Source: a virus
IMG/VR virus record: IMGVR_UViG_3300025127_000269
Span: 1-24,271 of that record
Reading direction: 5' to 3' (one strand)
DNA length: 24,271 bases
Shown: positions 12,001 to 19,800 of the stretch, one piece after another
Position numbering within the stretch: position 1 is the first letter of the stretch
How the letters are laid out: each line of letters opens with the position of its first letter
Notes under the pieces: model-generated
The model's database searches: none
What the model was told of the DNA's origin: nothing
What the model saw: only the letters and a program-made list of their open reading frames with translations
Position numbers and translations under genes: made by a program

Positions 12001-12195
12001 GTAGGTGTAGGATCCACAGGATTTGCTTACGCTCACTTCACTTGGGGAAGATTTGGTAATGTAACCAGATCTTCTAATGCTATTGAATTAGATGTTAAAG
12101 GACTACCTTATGATAGTCAACTTAGCAACTTCCCTCTAGTTATTAGAAGGGGCGTAGGGCATAGAGGAACTGGATCTCTGCCCAAACTTCTATAA
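1..12195 (+). CDS. Giant modular virion/baseplate protein, 5'-truncated (gp7 position in T4-like order)
   Basis: The frame is open from base 1 to the TAA at 12193-12195, so 4064 residues are visible and the true start lies upstream. A TTG at 466 is only an internal codon: the frame before it is intact and encodes the same kind of sequence. In order I see HGL-type modules (136-3189), a YHYH-like domain (about 1300-1680), many G-x-G-Y segments, an array of Cys/YPR repeats (7804-10254), H-T-F motifs (9289-10371), and an 'NGVVQEP..Y' module with a following 'FFYRG' near 11020-11160. Short G(I/V)(G/S)TT linkers occur throughout. No signal peptide, membrane segment or enzyme motif was recognised. 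Proteins of this style are known as cyanophage virion structural proteins. Its place directly upstream of a gp8-like gene suggests the baseplate wedge gp7 position, which is inference from synteny only. A distal tail fibre is the main alternative. Confidence 0.85.
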   Translation, partial: VEIYGGNGSGAVGRALLEERFRQVYFNGISTSLQGNVSGTYNSFNLDKAHNFITGDRLVYDNNGGENLGIATTGGVGDSLTLFSGQDYYINVINATDFTLHNNKQDSIVGVNTILIDENAALLNGGLHIFRTFDKRLTISRISLENSGSGYASRTLLIEPVGINTFNDSIEFADHGLSDGEVVEYENGANAIITGLSTTKQYKVLKIDKDKFRLAEAGNKGARETIDTNYDNRQNVYLDSVGAGSGYHTIKYPPIVCKVKVLTKNQQQEEPTATPVVRGQIDDILIYDHGANYGSKILNFPNPPIISIPTGQLGQIGLVVSNGTVTDAFVANGGSGYVGPPDLTVVSAATTATGAILRSIVNDAGKITDVKVISGGIGYAATNTSVNVTPVGQEFKAEATVRSLTVNKAYRLNSPELDFLQPIGEGLAVNVVGYGNSIRNFFDDDGTGHSPVIGWAYDGNPIYGSYGLVEIDNIQSDVKKMESSYEISATNIANRPPSAEFPYGYFVDDYVYTGNGDLDEHNGRFTKTPDFPEGCYAYFATVDDLNNPQFPFFVGDTYRSFAIEENTINGKLLDQTTFEFSTSDLIRNTQPYNLFGDNVSYDYVFQPYRVNNQVSNPSSLLQGPIESINIVNKGSGYSIGEKLVFDTTGTGGVGLDAEVSKLHGKPIDNISSSVTTLSNLPIKHTRQGVVFKVTPYHEFEPEDTVNVIGISTYIKNLEGFKKIAVAGYGASLTDDGYTGIITDIRVNFIAPNVAVGDSIGIGTETARILDFFPNEKIVRIERYAGFTTAAVGAAVTYFTSEFTVPVETDPFNSRFQNLIYFNPKEAVGVGTTVGISTTVNVSLNGVTKERSILAQTLHLPNHGLKTNAKVTFDKRGNTDLFVTDSISPYTAPSALSGDFYVINKTPNTIGLKTNTDGPALFFTTTGDDKANYSIVTNYRQETATVRRSQVTIQTTIDHGLEENDRFDLIVKTGLTTGIGTSTRATVKLIDGYTVINPLDIPTSGVNTATSIFTLEDHALETGFKVLMYGAGGIPSQLPSGLEQRTYFVLKIDADTFQLANTEKQLRADPPEIVSFVSVGHTGQSINPINPPVTVFRENNIVFDLNDASLLGSKLKLFYDRNNFNEYVGTGSTSNLEVVGFGTVGIGTTNPDDMPYKQVNFSDSLKDTIYYAIEKGGYITTSETDVVNGNEIKYQDSGFNGKGYIATGVAGTVFTANIGAEPEKDHYTQDDCAELYYSHTGAAATGGVSKIKIINGGFGFQRLPAVTSIGSSGISAELELFGTNINLLDEVSVPTDVFGYPSDNTLKPDAFLPRILLIKNANKVLSANVTFGGRSYLNAPSLVVFDQTTGEIITNGLLVAELSDTAVNRVNVVVEPRGLTGNDYGIAPLRNSNGISVLEAVSDVGILTCKITTPVLGYDVEPFQTGDIVYLEGIDYTPGSGDGFNSGDYKFIDFAIADYNSATNPREVTFTYTGLTTNPGIGATVVPGFGQIVKSEDLARFEARKSFSEFRSNEPLRRNNDLFTDLIMTDIDVNAGIMVVSGSLNLQVDDKLLGTNSGDVCEVQAITEFDGYFEISPTIDTNVGWSDNIGLIGDNNQFLPDNDYYQNMSYAIESEKTYEELVTYVNDIVHPAGFKNFANTQILATGNAGETFIPAKDAGGLVLDFINDPLRVDAIYNFDVARDANSADNLSKFIEIEQTRLADFILCKTNRVLLHDDISSQFISNESNDLSDSRVIAATVAGRYFSRYLVQTIHDAQDPLKNHYQLNELILITCNENTYLVQKSALNNTNQVGLATGYGEFFAQYNINNGQTQIRIKPYEPFDTNYDIKAFQQGFADSVGTGQTELGNAEVRSVNASVGTGTTTDIVGINTVNLAGYHAHIVVVNKNDNKVDYHELVGQHDGVDTYLTEVGSFNTRQSLGGLSSPQFMGTFTSAIESGVVKLKYVHSEAQAVDVKCKFLSFNPVGYGTTSVKHFNIPFTPEGSERSGRIVVGSSATTGIATVCGITSFTDLSFKSTVSVSYGSTQTFHQIYVLSDPNKVDTFLSQGPIAAVGTTTGIGTFGAEFSGSNVNLEFYPDSGVTGIVSIFSYNEIIYKQNDPNGLLAGIGSFNYGQVFENQTQNTYLGINNRNIRKFGLKYQNTPIYQRAINPENVNDIDKGTGLITVKHFFSNTEKVSYLPDSNIVGLAASALEYSTGYGSTVLPSECFIVKSNNNQFFISTSIQDARIGKGVTFAQGKGQGNLHKFTMDKRDSKSIISLNGLVQKPLSHTSITYELDTAVNGFVTCFALSGLSTITSGDLLRIDDEYSIVQTVGFGSTPAGPITGIGTWSLVEIERGTVGSAATVHSAGSTARIYRGAFQIVDSDIYFTNAPLGGDLGLIDPSNLPYPRASFGGRTYLRQDYGTNQIFDDNSDQFDGLQNIFPLTSTGVAVTGIGSTGGNGVLFINSMFQAPFGENNEGIANFKIIEQSLGGIASVNYTGITSFGFTDLIIDEGDVNQNQLPRGGIIVSVASTPGQGYAPFKGAKVRVTTGKDGTITGITGISTTREFIDVESVDYDKITGLATVSTAKAHRFGVEDFAKLVGLEFTCPTSGYPSGITTLGITSFVYDHLVGIATIITDSTHGFTDPNLVGIVTDGLTFTCDMDGYRTNHTYPRSTDPANNKFLEIRNVTRDEFDVNVGISTQVRYTPVDAVYDAVAGIMTVTIGSHNIMSGTSIKIDQESINFQCAMDGLSTTKSYPRTTDPYFDRAISVASTTATGIAITVGTSPIVNYSITTATYNPSTGIVTATIGQHPLKDGTSIKLKEGSLIFRCETDNYISTHTYPRNIIDTQTINGAEYDATAGIMTVTVVPGGRLIHDGDFVRFDNDSIRFTCDMDGGTSTKSYPRSTDPYSGKWVPITGIGTTSFAVNVGKSPIQPFAISSAIYDPTAGIVTVSIPDHEFMTGTSIRISPYSLAFRCGLDTYQSIHRYPRTTDTVGYNTAVSIASTTVDTISFQILPSQPSSNVSTHHHVPNDKLTPINASYDPVVGIMTVTSNNHGLYNGDYVKFDDGSVNFTCTRDNNQKVCGYPRPKDPYHNTWVKVSNVTTNTFRVNVGKSYDTATHTFVSGTTDSITRSVIVGGGAYNHTFVSAGVGSMDQKRDRTFDQPVKITAGYTLDTAEDIVYDPVAGIMTVTAAAHGMMNGDYVLIENNSIKLECSQDNYVTPHLYPRITDPISGDWVSVASTTVNTFAIDVGKTNTGDQYVHRFAGAVPNGIRKQNGTITFQAGISTDTTEHRYDIMAGHEASNAIISGGNYAHTFASASTGAIRTGGGFNHRLVSAASSTLYIDSWTGAALTVSNAVYNPETGIVRFTAKNHGLVAPESLKLRGIGVTCAYGAKTYPNDKTGFFFKVRSVGTTTSFETFVGVSTLQHDYTGGGVVQVGVTSNLFPSFDEAYPIAGIVSARTFEVNVGPNTIGHTYVQGGTVAEWYPLSYGSGYRTGLGTIGIGISSPTKGVNAELTAIVGAGGSLIFSIGAGGTGYTGEYDQVFAPEPNGENLPIVGISRIGGGTETGVGCSVSVEISGISTTTGIGSTLAEVSGWEFSKKGYGFKRGDVFTVAGLSTDPNAGDNFRNFELEVVEVFTDDVASWQFGNIDYIDNIKPNQNGNNKRFPLYYQSQLVSFEIDRNDQDSSEIDLSTVLLVFINGVVQEPNVNYIFTGGSVIEFSSAPTKTDDVVIFFYRGTIGQDSFIFDINETIKTGDTLRLDKSAELQFNRVSKDQSNFAQLEDRIIKRIDSASTVETPFYQGPGVSNDNFKPMTWTKQKGDRVIDGTVVSKARDSYVSQINPTANIIGVLTSTDNFVFVDTVGNFRDTDNLLSESFGLLAIAPVGYGTTASTGVNFENISGVEPLVADVAGYIGVVTGIGTTAGIGTDLALEVLFDNQEYVNAGNDATGLSTNYPFKLYGTGINTAGIAITSIDTHDTDIVSISTHYGDNIYYASAISFRNGGRQGIITANIASYTDTSDMVGVGSTGFAYAHFTWGRFGNVTRSSNAIELDVKGLPYDSQLSNFPLVIRRGVGHRGTGSLPKLL
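136..3189 (+). repeat. Dispersed HGL-type module, about four copies plus one partial, in the giant protein
   Basis: A module of roughly 50-60 residues recurs with the pattern [ND]H[GA]L..G..V.[YF], followed by a strand resembling YxVLKIDxDxFxLA. Clear copies start near 136 (AHNFITGDRLVY, then YYINVINATDFTL), 520 (DHGLSDGEVVEY, then YKVLKIDKDKFRLA), 2581 (NHGLKTNAKVTF, then FYVINKTPNTIGL) and 3046 (DHALETGFKVLM, then YFVLKIDADTFQLA). A partial copy is at 2869 (DHGLEENDRFDL). The alternation suggests a small beta-sandwich used as a building block; the fold is inferred. The fibre-attachment protein downstream has a related NHGM element near 19838. Confidence 0.7.
1300..1680 (+). other. YHYH-type domain with degenerate signature
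   Basis: The translation contains GHSPVIGWAYDGNPIYGSYG (from about 1342), then LDEHNGRFTKTPDFPEG, then CYAYFAT (1603-1623). This order of GW-A-x-DG-x-PIYG, LDxxNG, TPDFPxG and a closing aromatic/His motif matches the YHYH domain found in many cyanophage and bacterial proteins of unknown function. The name-giving YHYH tetrad reads YAYF here, so both histidines are absent. The domain is recognised from the surrounding conserved blocks. Its role is unknown, and loss of the His pair argues for a structural rather than metal-binding role in this copy. Confidence 0.75.
7804..10254 (+). repeat. Array of eight Cys/YPR beta-modules in the giant protein
   Basis: Eight units begin at 7804, 8065, 8320, 8497, 8758, 9052, 9472 and 10006, each with the pattern YDPxAGIMTVT, then H..x.G..I.., then [SN]I.F.C..D, then YPR.TDP, and usually T.FxVNVG.S. 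One Cys sits at the same place in every unit. A weaker unit precedes them at 7651. Unit spacing is 261, 255, 177, 261, 294, 420 and 534 bases: units lengthen toward the C-terminus as H-T-F segments are inserted. The last unit is divergent (VTCAYGAKTYPND). I recognise similar repeats from cyanophage tail proteins but know no established domain name. Confidence 0.8.
9289..10371 (+). repeat. H-T-F motif copies interleaved with the YPR array
   Basis: A short motif H-[TRD]-[FYL]-[VAT]-[SGQ]-[AG] recurs with its His codon at 9292, 9361, 9718, 9808 (HRYDIMAG, looser), 9874, 9928, 10216 and 10354. Typical forms are THTFVSG, NHTFVSA, AHTFASA and NHRLVSA, often preceded by a glycine pair. It occurs only where the YPR units become longer, so it looks like an inserted hairpin or strand rather than part of the core unit. 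Function unknown. Confidence 0.6.
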
Positions 12196-12198
12196 ATA
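12191..12198 (+). promoter_or_regulatory. T4-type late promoter TATAAATA
   Basis: TATAAATA matches the T4 late promoter -10 consensus, recognised by a late sigma factor (gp55-type) with a sliding-clamp co-activator in T4-like phages. It overlaps the TAA stop (12193-12195) of the giant gene and lies 33 bases before the ATG at 12232, in one of only two real intergenic gaps here. Transcription would start around 12203-12206. It is the only exact match I noticed in the window. It implies that the gp8-like gene and those downstream can be transcribed apart from the giant gene. Confidence 0.75.
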
Positions 12199-12231
12199 CA
12201 AAAAAGTTAGACCTTTAGTGCTACAGATGTA

Positions 12232-13803
12232 ATGGCCGCAATTATCACAGATCAATTTAGAATAATAAATGCTAATAATTTCGTTGACTCCGTAATTAGT
12301 GGTGATAACTCCTATTATACTTTTTTAGGTCTGGCTAATCCAACAGAAACTGGATACGGAAGAACGAGTACATGGAACAGTACAACCGTTGAACCACCAT
12401 CACCAACAGATAGTGTTAGTTACATAAATCATGTATATGATACTATGATGTTTGGTAGAAAAGTTTTACCTGGTGATGTTCGTAGATTAGTAAGAAAAAC
12501 TCAATGGACAAAAGGTACATCATATGATATGTACCGTCATGATTATGATGTAACTAATAGGTCACTAGTTTCTAACTCTAGTAGACTATATTCTGCAAAC
12601 TATTATGTAATCAATAAAGACTTCAGAGTTTATATTTGTATTGATAATGGATCTGCAGGTATTACATCTACCGCAGGTGCATCACTTGATGAACCTACAT
12701 TTACTGATCTTGAACCATCTGCTGCTGGTGTTAGTGGTGATGGTTATTTGTGGAAGTATCTATTTACAGTTCCTCCTGCTGATATTGTTAAGTTTGACTC
12801 TACTGAGTATGTTGCTGTTCCTAATGAATGGTCAACAAGCACTGAGAATGAGATTAAAGTGGTTCGAGATAATGGAGACTCTACAGTAAATAATAATCAA
12901 ATTAAAGTTGTTTCTATTGATGCTCAAGGTGAGGGTTATTCTTTCCTTGCATCTCCGATAGAAGTTGATATACTAGGTGATGGAACTGGGGGTAAAGTCC
13001 GAGTTCAGACCAATACCAATGGTCAAATAATTTACGCAAAAGTTACTGCAGGAGGGCAAGGTTACAGTTTTGGCAGGGTTGATCTTTCTTCTATTAATGG
13101 TAGTGCTACAAAGTTTGCTAAATTAACACCTATCATTCCTCCTTCTAGAGGTCATGGATTTGATCTTTATAAAGAATTAGGAACTGATAAAGTTTTAATT
13201 TACACTAGATTTGATAACTCTACATATGATTTTATTTCTGATACTATATTCTCTCAAGTAGGAGTTGTTAAAAATCCTGTTGCTTCAGGTGCTGGATCTA
13301 CTTCTGTTCTCAATACATCAGAATTTTCCGCAGCTAATTCTATGAAATTTACAGGAGATCTAACACAGACTCTTACAGTTGGTGCAGAGATAACACAGAA
13401 TATACCTGGCATTGGAACTGCTAGAGGTTATATTGCTTCATATGATGTAACTACTGCTGTAATTAAATATTTCCAAGATAGAAATCTTTATCTTCATCCT
13501 TCATTATATGATCAGACTGATAACATAGGTGTTGGTGGAGATGCAAAAGTTCTTGATTTTACTTCTTCTGGTGATGCTGTTACCTCTGGTGCATTTAGTG
13601 TAAACATAGATGGAGGTTTCTCAGGAATCTCAACAACTACACCATCTGGTAAAGTTGTAGATCTAGGTGTACAGTTTACAAGTGGTCTCGCTGGACCTGA
13701 GATAAATAAAAGAACAGGTGAGATTATTTACCTTGATAATAGACCATCTATTACAAGAAATGAACGCCAAAAAGAAGACATCAAAATCGTATTAGAATTC
13801 TAA
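12232..13803 (+). CDS. Baseplate wedge protein, gp8-like (cyanophage type)
   Basis: A 523-residue protein that starts 36 bases after the giant gene stop, behind the late promoter. The N-terminus (MAAIITDQFRIINANNFVDS, then NSYYTFLGLANPTETGYGR) and the central blocks (VRRLVRKTQWTKGTSYDMYRHDYD; YYVINKDFRVYICIDNGSAG; DEPTFTDLEPSAAGVSGDGY; WKYLFTVPPADIVKFDSTEY) resemble the cyanophage proteins annotated as baseplate wedge subunit gp8. That assignment rests on recognised style, not on an alignment. Two G-x-G-Y segments (about 12928 and 13051) fall in the middle third and match segments in the giant and fibre proteins. The C-terminus ends in RNERQKEDIKIVLEF. No strong Shine-Dalgarno precedes the ATG. 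The next gene starts 4 bases after its stop, so the two are probably co-translated. Confidence 0.7.
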   Translation: MAAIITDQFRIINANNFVDSVISGDNSYYTFLGLANPTETGYGRTSTWNSTTVEPPSPTDSVSYINHVYDTMMFGRKVLPGDVRRLVRKTQWTKGTSYDMYRHDYDVTNRSLVSNSSRLYSANYYVINKDFRVYICIDNGSAGITSTAGASLDEPTFTDLEPSAAGVSGDGYLWKYLFTVPPADIVKFDSTEYVAVPNEWSTSTENEIKVVRDNGDSTVNNNQIKVVSIDAQGEGYSFLASPIEVDILGDGTGGKVRVQTNTNGQIIYAKVTAGGQGYSFGRVDLSSINGSATKFAKLTPIIPPSRGHGFDLYKELGTDKVLIYTRFDNSTYDFISDTIFSQVGVVKNPVASGAGSTSVLNTSEFSAANSMKFTGDLTQTLTVGAEITQNIPGIGTARGYIASYDVTTAVIKYFQDRNLYLHPSLYDQTDNIGVGGDAKVLDFTSSGDAVTSGAFSVNIDGGFSGISTTTPSGKVVDLGVQFTSGLAGPEINKRTGEIIYLDNRPSITRNERQKEDIKIVLEF

Positions 13804-13807
13804 GAAG

Positions 13808-16800
13808 ATGCCACAACAGACCAATCTTAATGTAAGTCCCTATTACGACGATTTTGATCCTAGTAAAGGTTATCATCGTGTTCTATTTAAACCTGGTTTT
13901 CCAGTCCAAGCTAGAGAACTATCGACTTTGCAATCTATTCTGCAAAATCAGATAGAAACTTATGGTAGTCATATATTTAAAGAAGGTGCGTTAGTAATAC
14001 CTGGTTCAACAACATTTGATGGACAATATTATGCAGTTCAAGTTAATCCAACTCATTTAGGTACTGATGTTTCTGTATACGCTAAGAATGTAATAGGAAA
14101 AAGATTTAAGGGTCAAAATAGTGGAGTTACTGCAAAAGTAATTAATTATATTACTGCTACTGAATCTGATAGAGATCACGATACTTTTTTTGTAAAATAC
14201 ATTAATTCATCTACTACTGGAGATTTTTCATTCTTCCAAGATGGAGAAATTCTTGTTGCAGAAGAACCAATAACTTATGGTAATACAACAATCAATGTTG
14301 GTGGAACTCTTGCATCTACAATTGCATTAGATTCATGCACTACAGGTTCTGCAGCTTCTATTGATGATGGTGTATACTTTATCAGAGGAAATTTTGTAAA
14401 AGTAAATAAGCAAACAATTATATTAGATCAATATAATCAATCTCCATCTTATAGAATTGGACTTCAAGTTTTAGAAAGCACTGTTAGTGCAAAAGGAGAT
14501 GAGAGTTTATATGATAACGCAAAAGGATTTTCTAACTTTGCTGCACCAGGTGCAGATAGATTACAAATAACACTAGCTTTATCTAAGAAGGATATTAGTG
14601 ATTTTGATGATACTGATTTTGTAGAAGTATTAAGAATCAAACAAGGTCAAGTATTTTCATTAAACAGAGATAATGAATATAATAGAATAAGAGATTATTT
14701 TGCTAAAAGGACTTATGATGAGTCTGGAAACTATGTTGTCAATCCATTTAATGTTAATATTGCTGATTGTCTTAATGATCGTCTTGGAAATGATGGTGTA
14801 TATTTTAAAGGGCAAACTACATTTGATGGCAACGAACCAGATGACGATCTTGCATGTTTAAAAGTAACTGCTGGTAAAGCATATGTTTATGGATATGATA
14901 TTGATAAAACTGCTCCAAGTGTAATTGATTTTGATAAACCAAGAGAAACTCAAAAAGTTGAGAATCAATCATTTAGTTTTGAGATGGGGAATAAGTTCCT
15001 TGTCAACAATGTAAGTGGTATTACTACCCTTACTGAAAGAATTGATTTGATGGGTGGTCCTGTAACATCTGCAACTGCAACTGCTGCTGGTACTGCTGAG
15101 AAAATTGGTGATGCAAAGGTATATGGATTCTCATTAAGAGATGCTGCATATGAAGATAATTCAACTGATTGGAACTTATATCTTTATGACATTCAAACAT
15201 ACACAACATTAAAATTAAATGATAATGTAAGTGCATCAGATGTTAATCAATCTGCGTTTATTGTTGGTAAAGAAAGTGGTGCAGAAGGATTTGCTGTTGT
15301 TGCAGGTGCTGGATCTAGCACTATACAAGTTACTCAAACTTCAGGAACTTTTAGACAAAATGAAAAAATTAGTATTAATGGTGATGAGACAGTATCAAGA
15401 ACTATTGAAAAAGTAACTGCTTTTGGTATTAATGATGTATATGATTTTGCTCAAAGTGGAAATAGTTTTACTGCTTCCAAAAAATTAAATTTAGTACTTC
15501 CAACTGGTTTTGGAAATGGTCAATTTAAAGTTGCTACTGATGGTACAGTTACTTCCGCAAGAGCAGATAGTTTCTTAGTTTTCAAACCTGGCGATATATT
15601 TTCTTACGGTGCTCCTAACGATACTGCTGGTGCCTCTCTTAATGTTCCTACTCGTAATGTAGTATTAACAGTTGCTGCTGATGGACAGTCAATGAAAGTT
15701 GGTACAATGACAACTGTTAGTAATGTATTTGACGGTGGAGTAAAATCATTTGAAGGTAATGGATTCAGAGGTGTACAAGATGTCTCATTGCAGAATTCAT
15801 CTCTAATTTCTAGAATTCCAGATATAGGAGTTTCTAATGTAGATTTTAGTACTTCTAATTTATTCCTCAGTGCTCAAGTAACTAATGAAAGTAGTAATGC
15901 ATTAGGTCAGTTAGTTCTTCCAATAACCTCAGTTGATCTTGACGATGTAACTTTTGTTGCTTTTGATCAAGAAAGATATTCAGTTGCATATTCAAATGGA
16001 ACTATACAACCTATTACTGAAGATCAGATTATAATAACTGGAACTAGCATTACATTATTTGGATTGAATCCAGGTCAGAGTAATATTAGAGTAAATGTAA
16101 CTGTTCAAAAATCAAATATTAAAAACAAAGTTAAAGAATTTAAGAGATGTCAACAAACAGAAATTACTAGATCTGTAAATCGAAGATCTGGAACTAATGC
16201 TGGAACTAGTATAAACGATGGATTAAATCATAGTGCTCTATATGGAATTAGAGTTCAAGATAGAGAAATATGTCTGAATCATCCAGATGCTACTGATATT
16301 GTTGCAGTCCTCGAATCATTAGACACGAACACACCTGTTCTTGATAAAATAACATTTACATCTACTGATGATATTTTTACCGAAGCAATTATTGGTGAAA
16401 AAATCTCAGGAGAAGATAGTAAAGCAATTGCTAGAGTAGTGTCTATTGATTCTGGTAATAATCAGATTAGTATTGTTTATCTTACTGATAGCAAATTTAC
16501 ATTGCTAGAAACATTAGATTTTGAAGAATCAAATGCAGTTGCTACAGTTCAAGCACTAGTGCCTGGTAAGTATAATAATATTACTAGCAGTTACATGCTA
16601 GACAAAGGACAAAAAAATCAGTATTACGATTACTCTAGAATTGTTAGAAATGCTGGAGCATTTGTCCCTCATAGAAAACTATTAATTATCTACAACAGAT
16701 ATGATGTTCCTAGTAGTGACACTGGAGATATATTTACTGTTAATAGTTACGATGCAGAAAGATATAAAACTGATATACCAGCAATAGGACCATCAAGAAC

Positions 16801-19800
16801 TCCTGCACATGATGTATTAGATTTTAGACCACAAGTTCCTGTATATGATCCAGTAGGTGCTACAGTATCTCCATTCTTCTTTACTGCTAGAGATTTTACT
16901 GGAAAACCTGATAGACTTTTAACACCTAATGAGTCAGTTGTATTTGACTATGATTTCTATCTTCCTAGAATAGACAAGTTAGTTTTACATCAAAACGGAG
17001 AGTTTTTATTGTTAAGAGGTACACCTTCTAGACAACCATTACCTCCAGAATCACAAGATAAGTGTATTGAAATTGCTACACTTCTTCTTCCTGCATTCCT
17101 TAAAAATGTAGAAGATGCAAGAGTATTCTTAAAACAAAATCGTAGATATACTATGAGAGATATCGGCAAGATTGCTGATAGGGTTAAGAATTTAGAAGAG
17201 GTAACTACCTTGAATCTTTTGGAGAAGAGTGCAGAAGCTCTTCAAATTAGAGATGCACAAGGTTTTGATAGATTCAAATCAGGATTTTTTGTAGATTCAT
17301 TTAGTAGTTACGATTTTATGGATCCAAGTTCTCCTGCTGAGATCGATGTAGATCTCAAAGAACTTAGACCACTGAGAGAATTTGATTCTATTAATTTACA
17401 AATTGCTCCTAAAACAGATGTATCGGTACAGCAATTAGATTACAGCACTGATTTTGCTTTACTTGACGATGAGAATACACAAAAAACTGGTAATCTTCTT
17501 ACTTTAAAATATGAAGATGAAGTTTATATTGAGCAAAATTTTGCTACTAAAACAAACAACATTAACCCATTCCATGTTGTTGCATATACTGGAGAAATTC
17601 GTTTAACTCCATCTGTTGATAATTGGATTAATACTAGAAGAACACAAAATGTTATTAGAAATACCATTGGTATTACTGTTTTCAATAACCAAGTTGCTGC
17701 TAACTTCAATGTAACCACAGCAGGAAATGGTGGTGGATCTGCAACAGTAACAACTCAAGAAGTTGGTAGAACTACACAAAGAGATGATATTAGATCCGAG
17801 AACACATTTATTGCTGAAGAAAACTTTGATCCATTCTGTCGTTCTAGAAATGTAGAGTTTTCTGCAATAGGTCTTAAAGCACTTACTAACTTCTATCCAT
17901 TCTTTGATAATCAGGGTGGTATTGATGTTATACCAAAACTTTTAGAAGTATTCAATGTTACAGGGTCATTCCAAATTGGAGAAACAATAAGAGGAACTAT
18001 TGGTGCAACTGCATTTGAATTTAGATTAGCTGCTCCAAATCATAAGAAAGGACCGTTTGCTAATCCTACAGAAACATATGATATCAATCCATATGACCCA
18101 AGTTCTACATTACCAAATGGATATTCACAAGCGTCAACAGTTTTAAATATTGACATTACTGCATTATGTGAGCAAGCACAAGGAGCATTCTTTGGATTTG
18201 CACCAACCAATATGGTTATTAGAGGATTGACTAGTGGTGCTCAAGCAACTGTAGCAAGGGTAAGATTAGTTTCTGATAACTTTGGTGATTTGATTGGTGC
18301 AATATGGATTAGAGATCCTAACGCAACTCCTACACCTCAGATAAGAATTAGATCTGGTAGCAGAGACTTTAGGTTAACATCTAGTGAAACAAATGCTACT
18401 CCTTTGCCAGGTAGCACATTAATTTCTAGTGGTATTGGTAGATATTTGGCAACTGGTACCACAAGACTTATTCAGACAGATGTTAGAATCACAACTTTAG
18501 AAACTACTACGGTTACAAATCTATCAACGATTGATATACAAAGATCAGATCCACCGCCTCCTCCACCTCCACCACCACCCCCTCCAATTATTATCAATAA
18601 CACTAGAGTTATTGACAGAACCAGAACTTTTGTTAATAATATAACAAGGGTTATTCAGCGTACTCAAACGATTATTCGTGAGAGAGATAGAGACCCTCTT
18701 GCACAATCTATTATTACTGGACCTGAGGGTGTATGGATTACTAAATTAGAAGTTTTCTTTGCAACAGTTAGTGCTGGTACAACCCCAGTAAATATTCAGA
18801 TTAGAACAGTTGAGTTAGGTTTACCTACACTTAATATTATTCATAGAAATGCAATGGTAACATTGCGTCCATCTGATATAACAACATCTACTGATGGTAG
18901 TATACCAACCACTATTACTTTCCCATCACCTGTTTACTTAGAACCTAGTTCACAATTTGCTATTGTTCTATTATCAGATAGTGATGAGTATGAAGTATTC
19001 TGTGGTGAAATGGGTCAGAAAGCTCTGAATCAACAGACTCTTCCTTCTGCTCAAGGTAAGATTTACTCACAGCAATTTGCTATGGGTTCACTCTTTAAAT
19101 CTCAGAATGGATCTACTTGGACTCCATCTCAGTTTGAAGATATGACCTTCAAACTTTATAGAGCAAAGTATACAGCAAATAGAGGATTATTAACATTCCA
19201 TAATCCACCTATTGAACCTAATAATAGTCAAGTTCCTCCTCTAAATTTCAACCCCATTATAGGTCTTCCTAAGAAAGCTAAGATTGGTATTACTACCACA
19301 ACTAATGCTGGATTAATTGGAACTGTATTTACTCAGGGAAGAAAAATTAGTGAAAGCAATCAACCTCATCGTTATGCATTTGTTGATGATCAAGGAGGAC
19401 CAGTCGATGGTACTGTTGGTATCTTAACTGGTGGTAATGGATACGGAACTCCTACAAACCCAGTTAGCACTTACAATATTACTGGAGGTGGTTCTGGACT
19501 AACTTTAAATGTTACTGTTTCAGCTGGACTATCTGCTATTACTGCTGCTACTGTAGTAAATGATGGTAATGGTTACAAGGTAGGTGATGTTATTGGAATC
19601 GCAACTGCAGGTACTGGTAATGCTGGTTCTGGTGCTCGTGTTGCTATTAGTTCTATATCAGGACTTGACACTCTGTATCTAACAAATGTTCAGGCACAGG
19701 AATTTGAGGTAACCTCTAATGATTTGACATATGTTCATAGTAGTGGTTCGGTTATAGATTCTGGACTTGATATATTTGATTATAGTGAAGAAGGAGGAAA

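Noticed and set aside
12641-12889. 82-codon frame within the gp8-like gene
   Set aside because: Leu/His-rich shadow of the conserved gp8-like core; the overlapping frame has clear family blocks.
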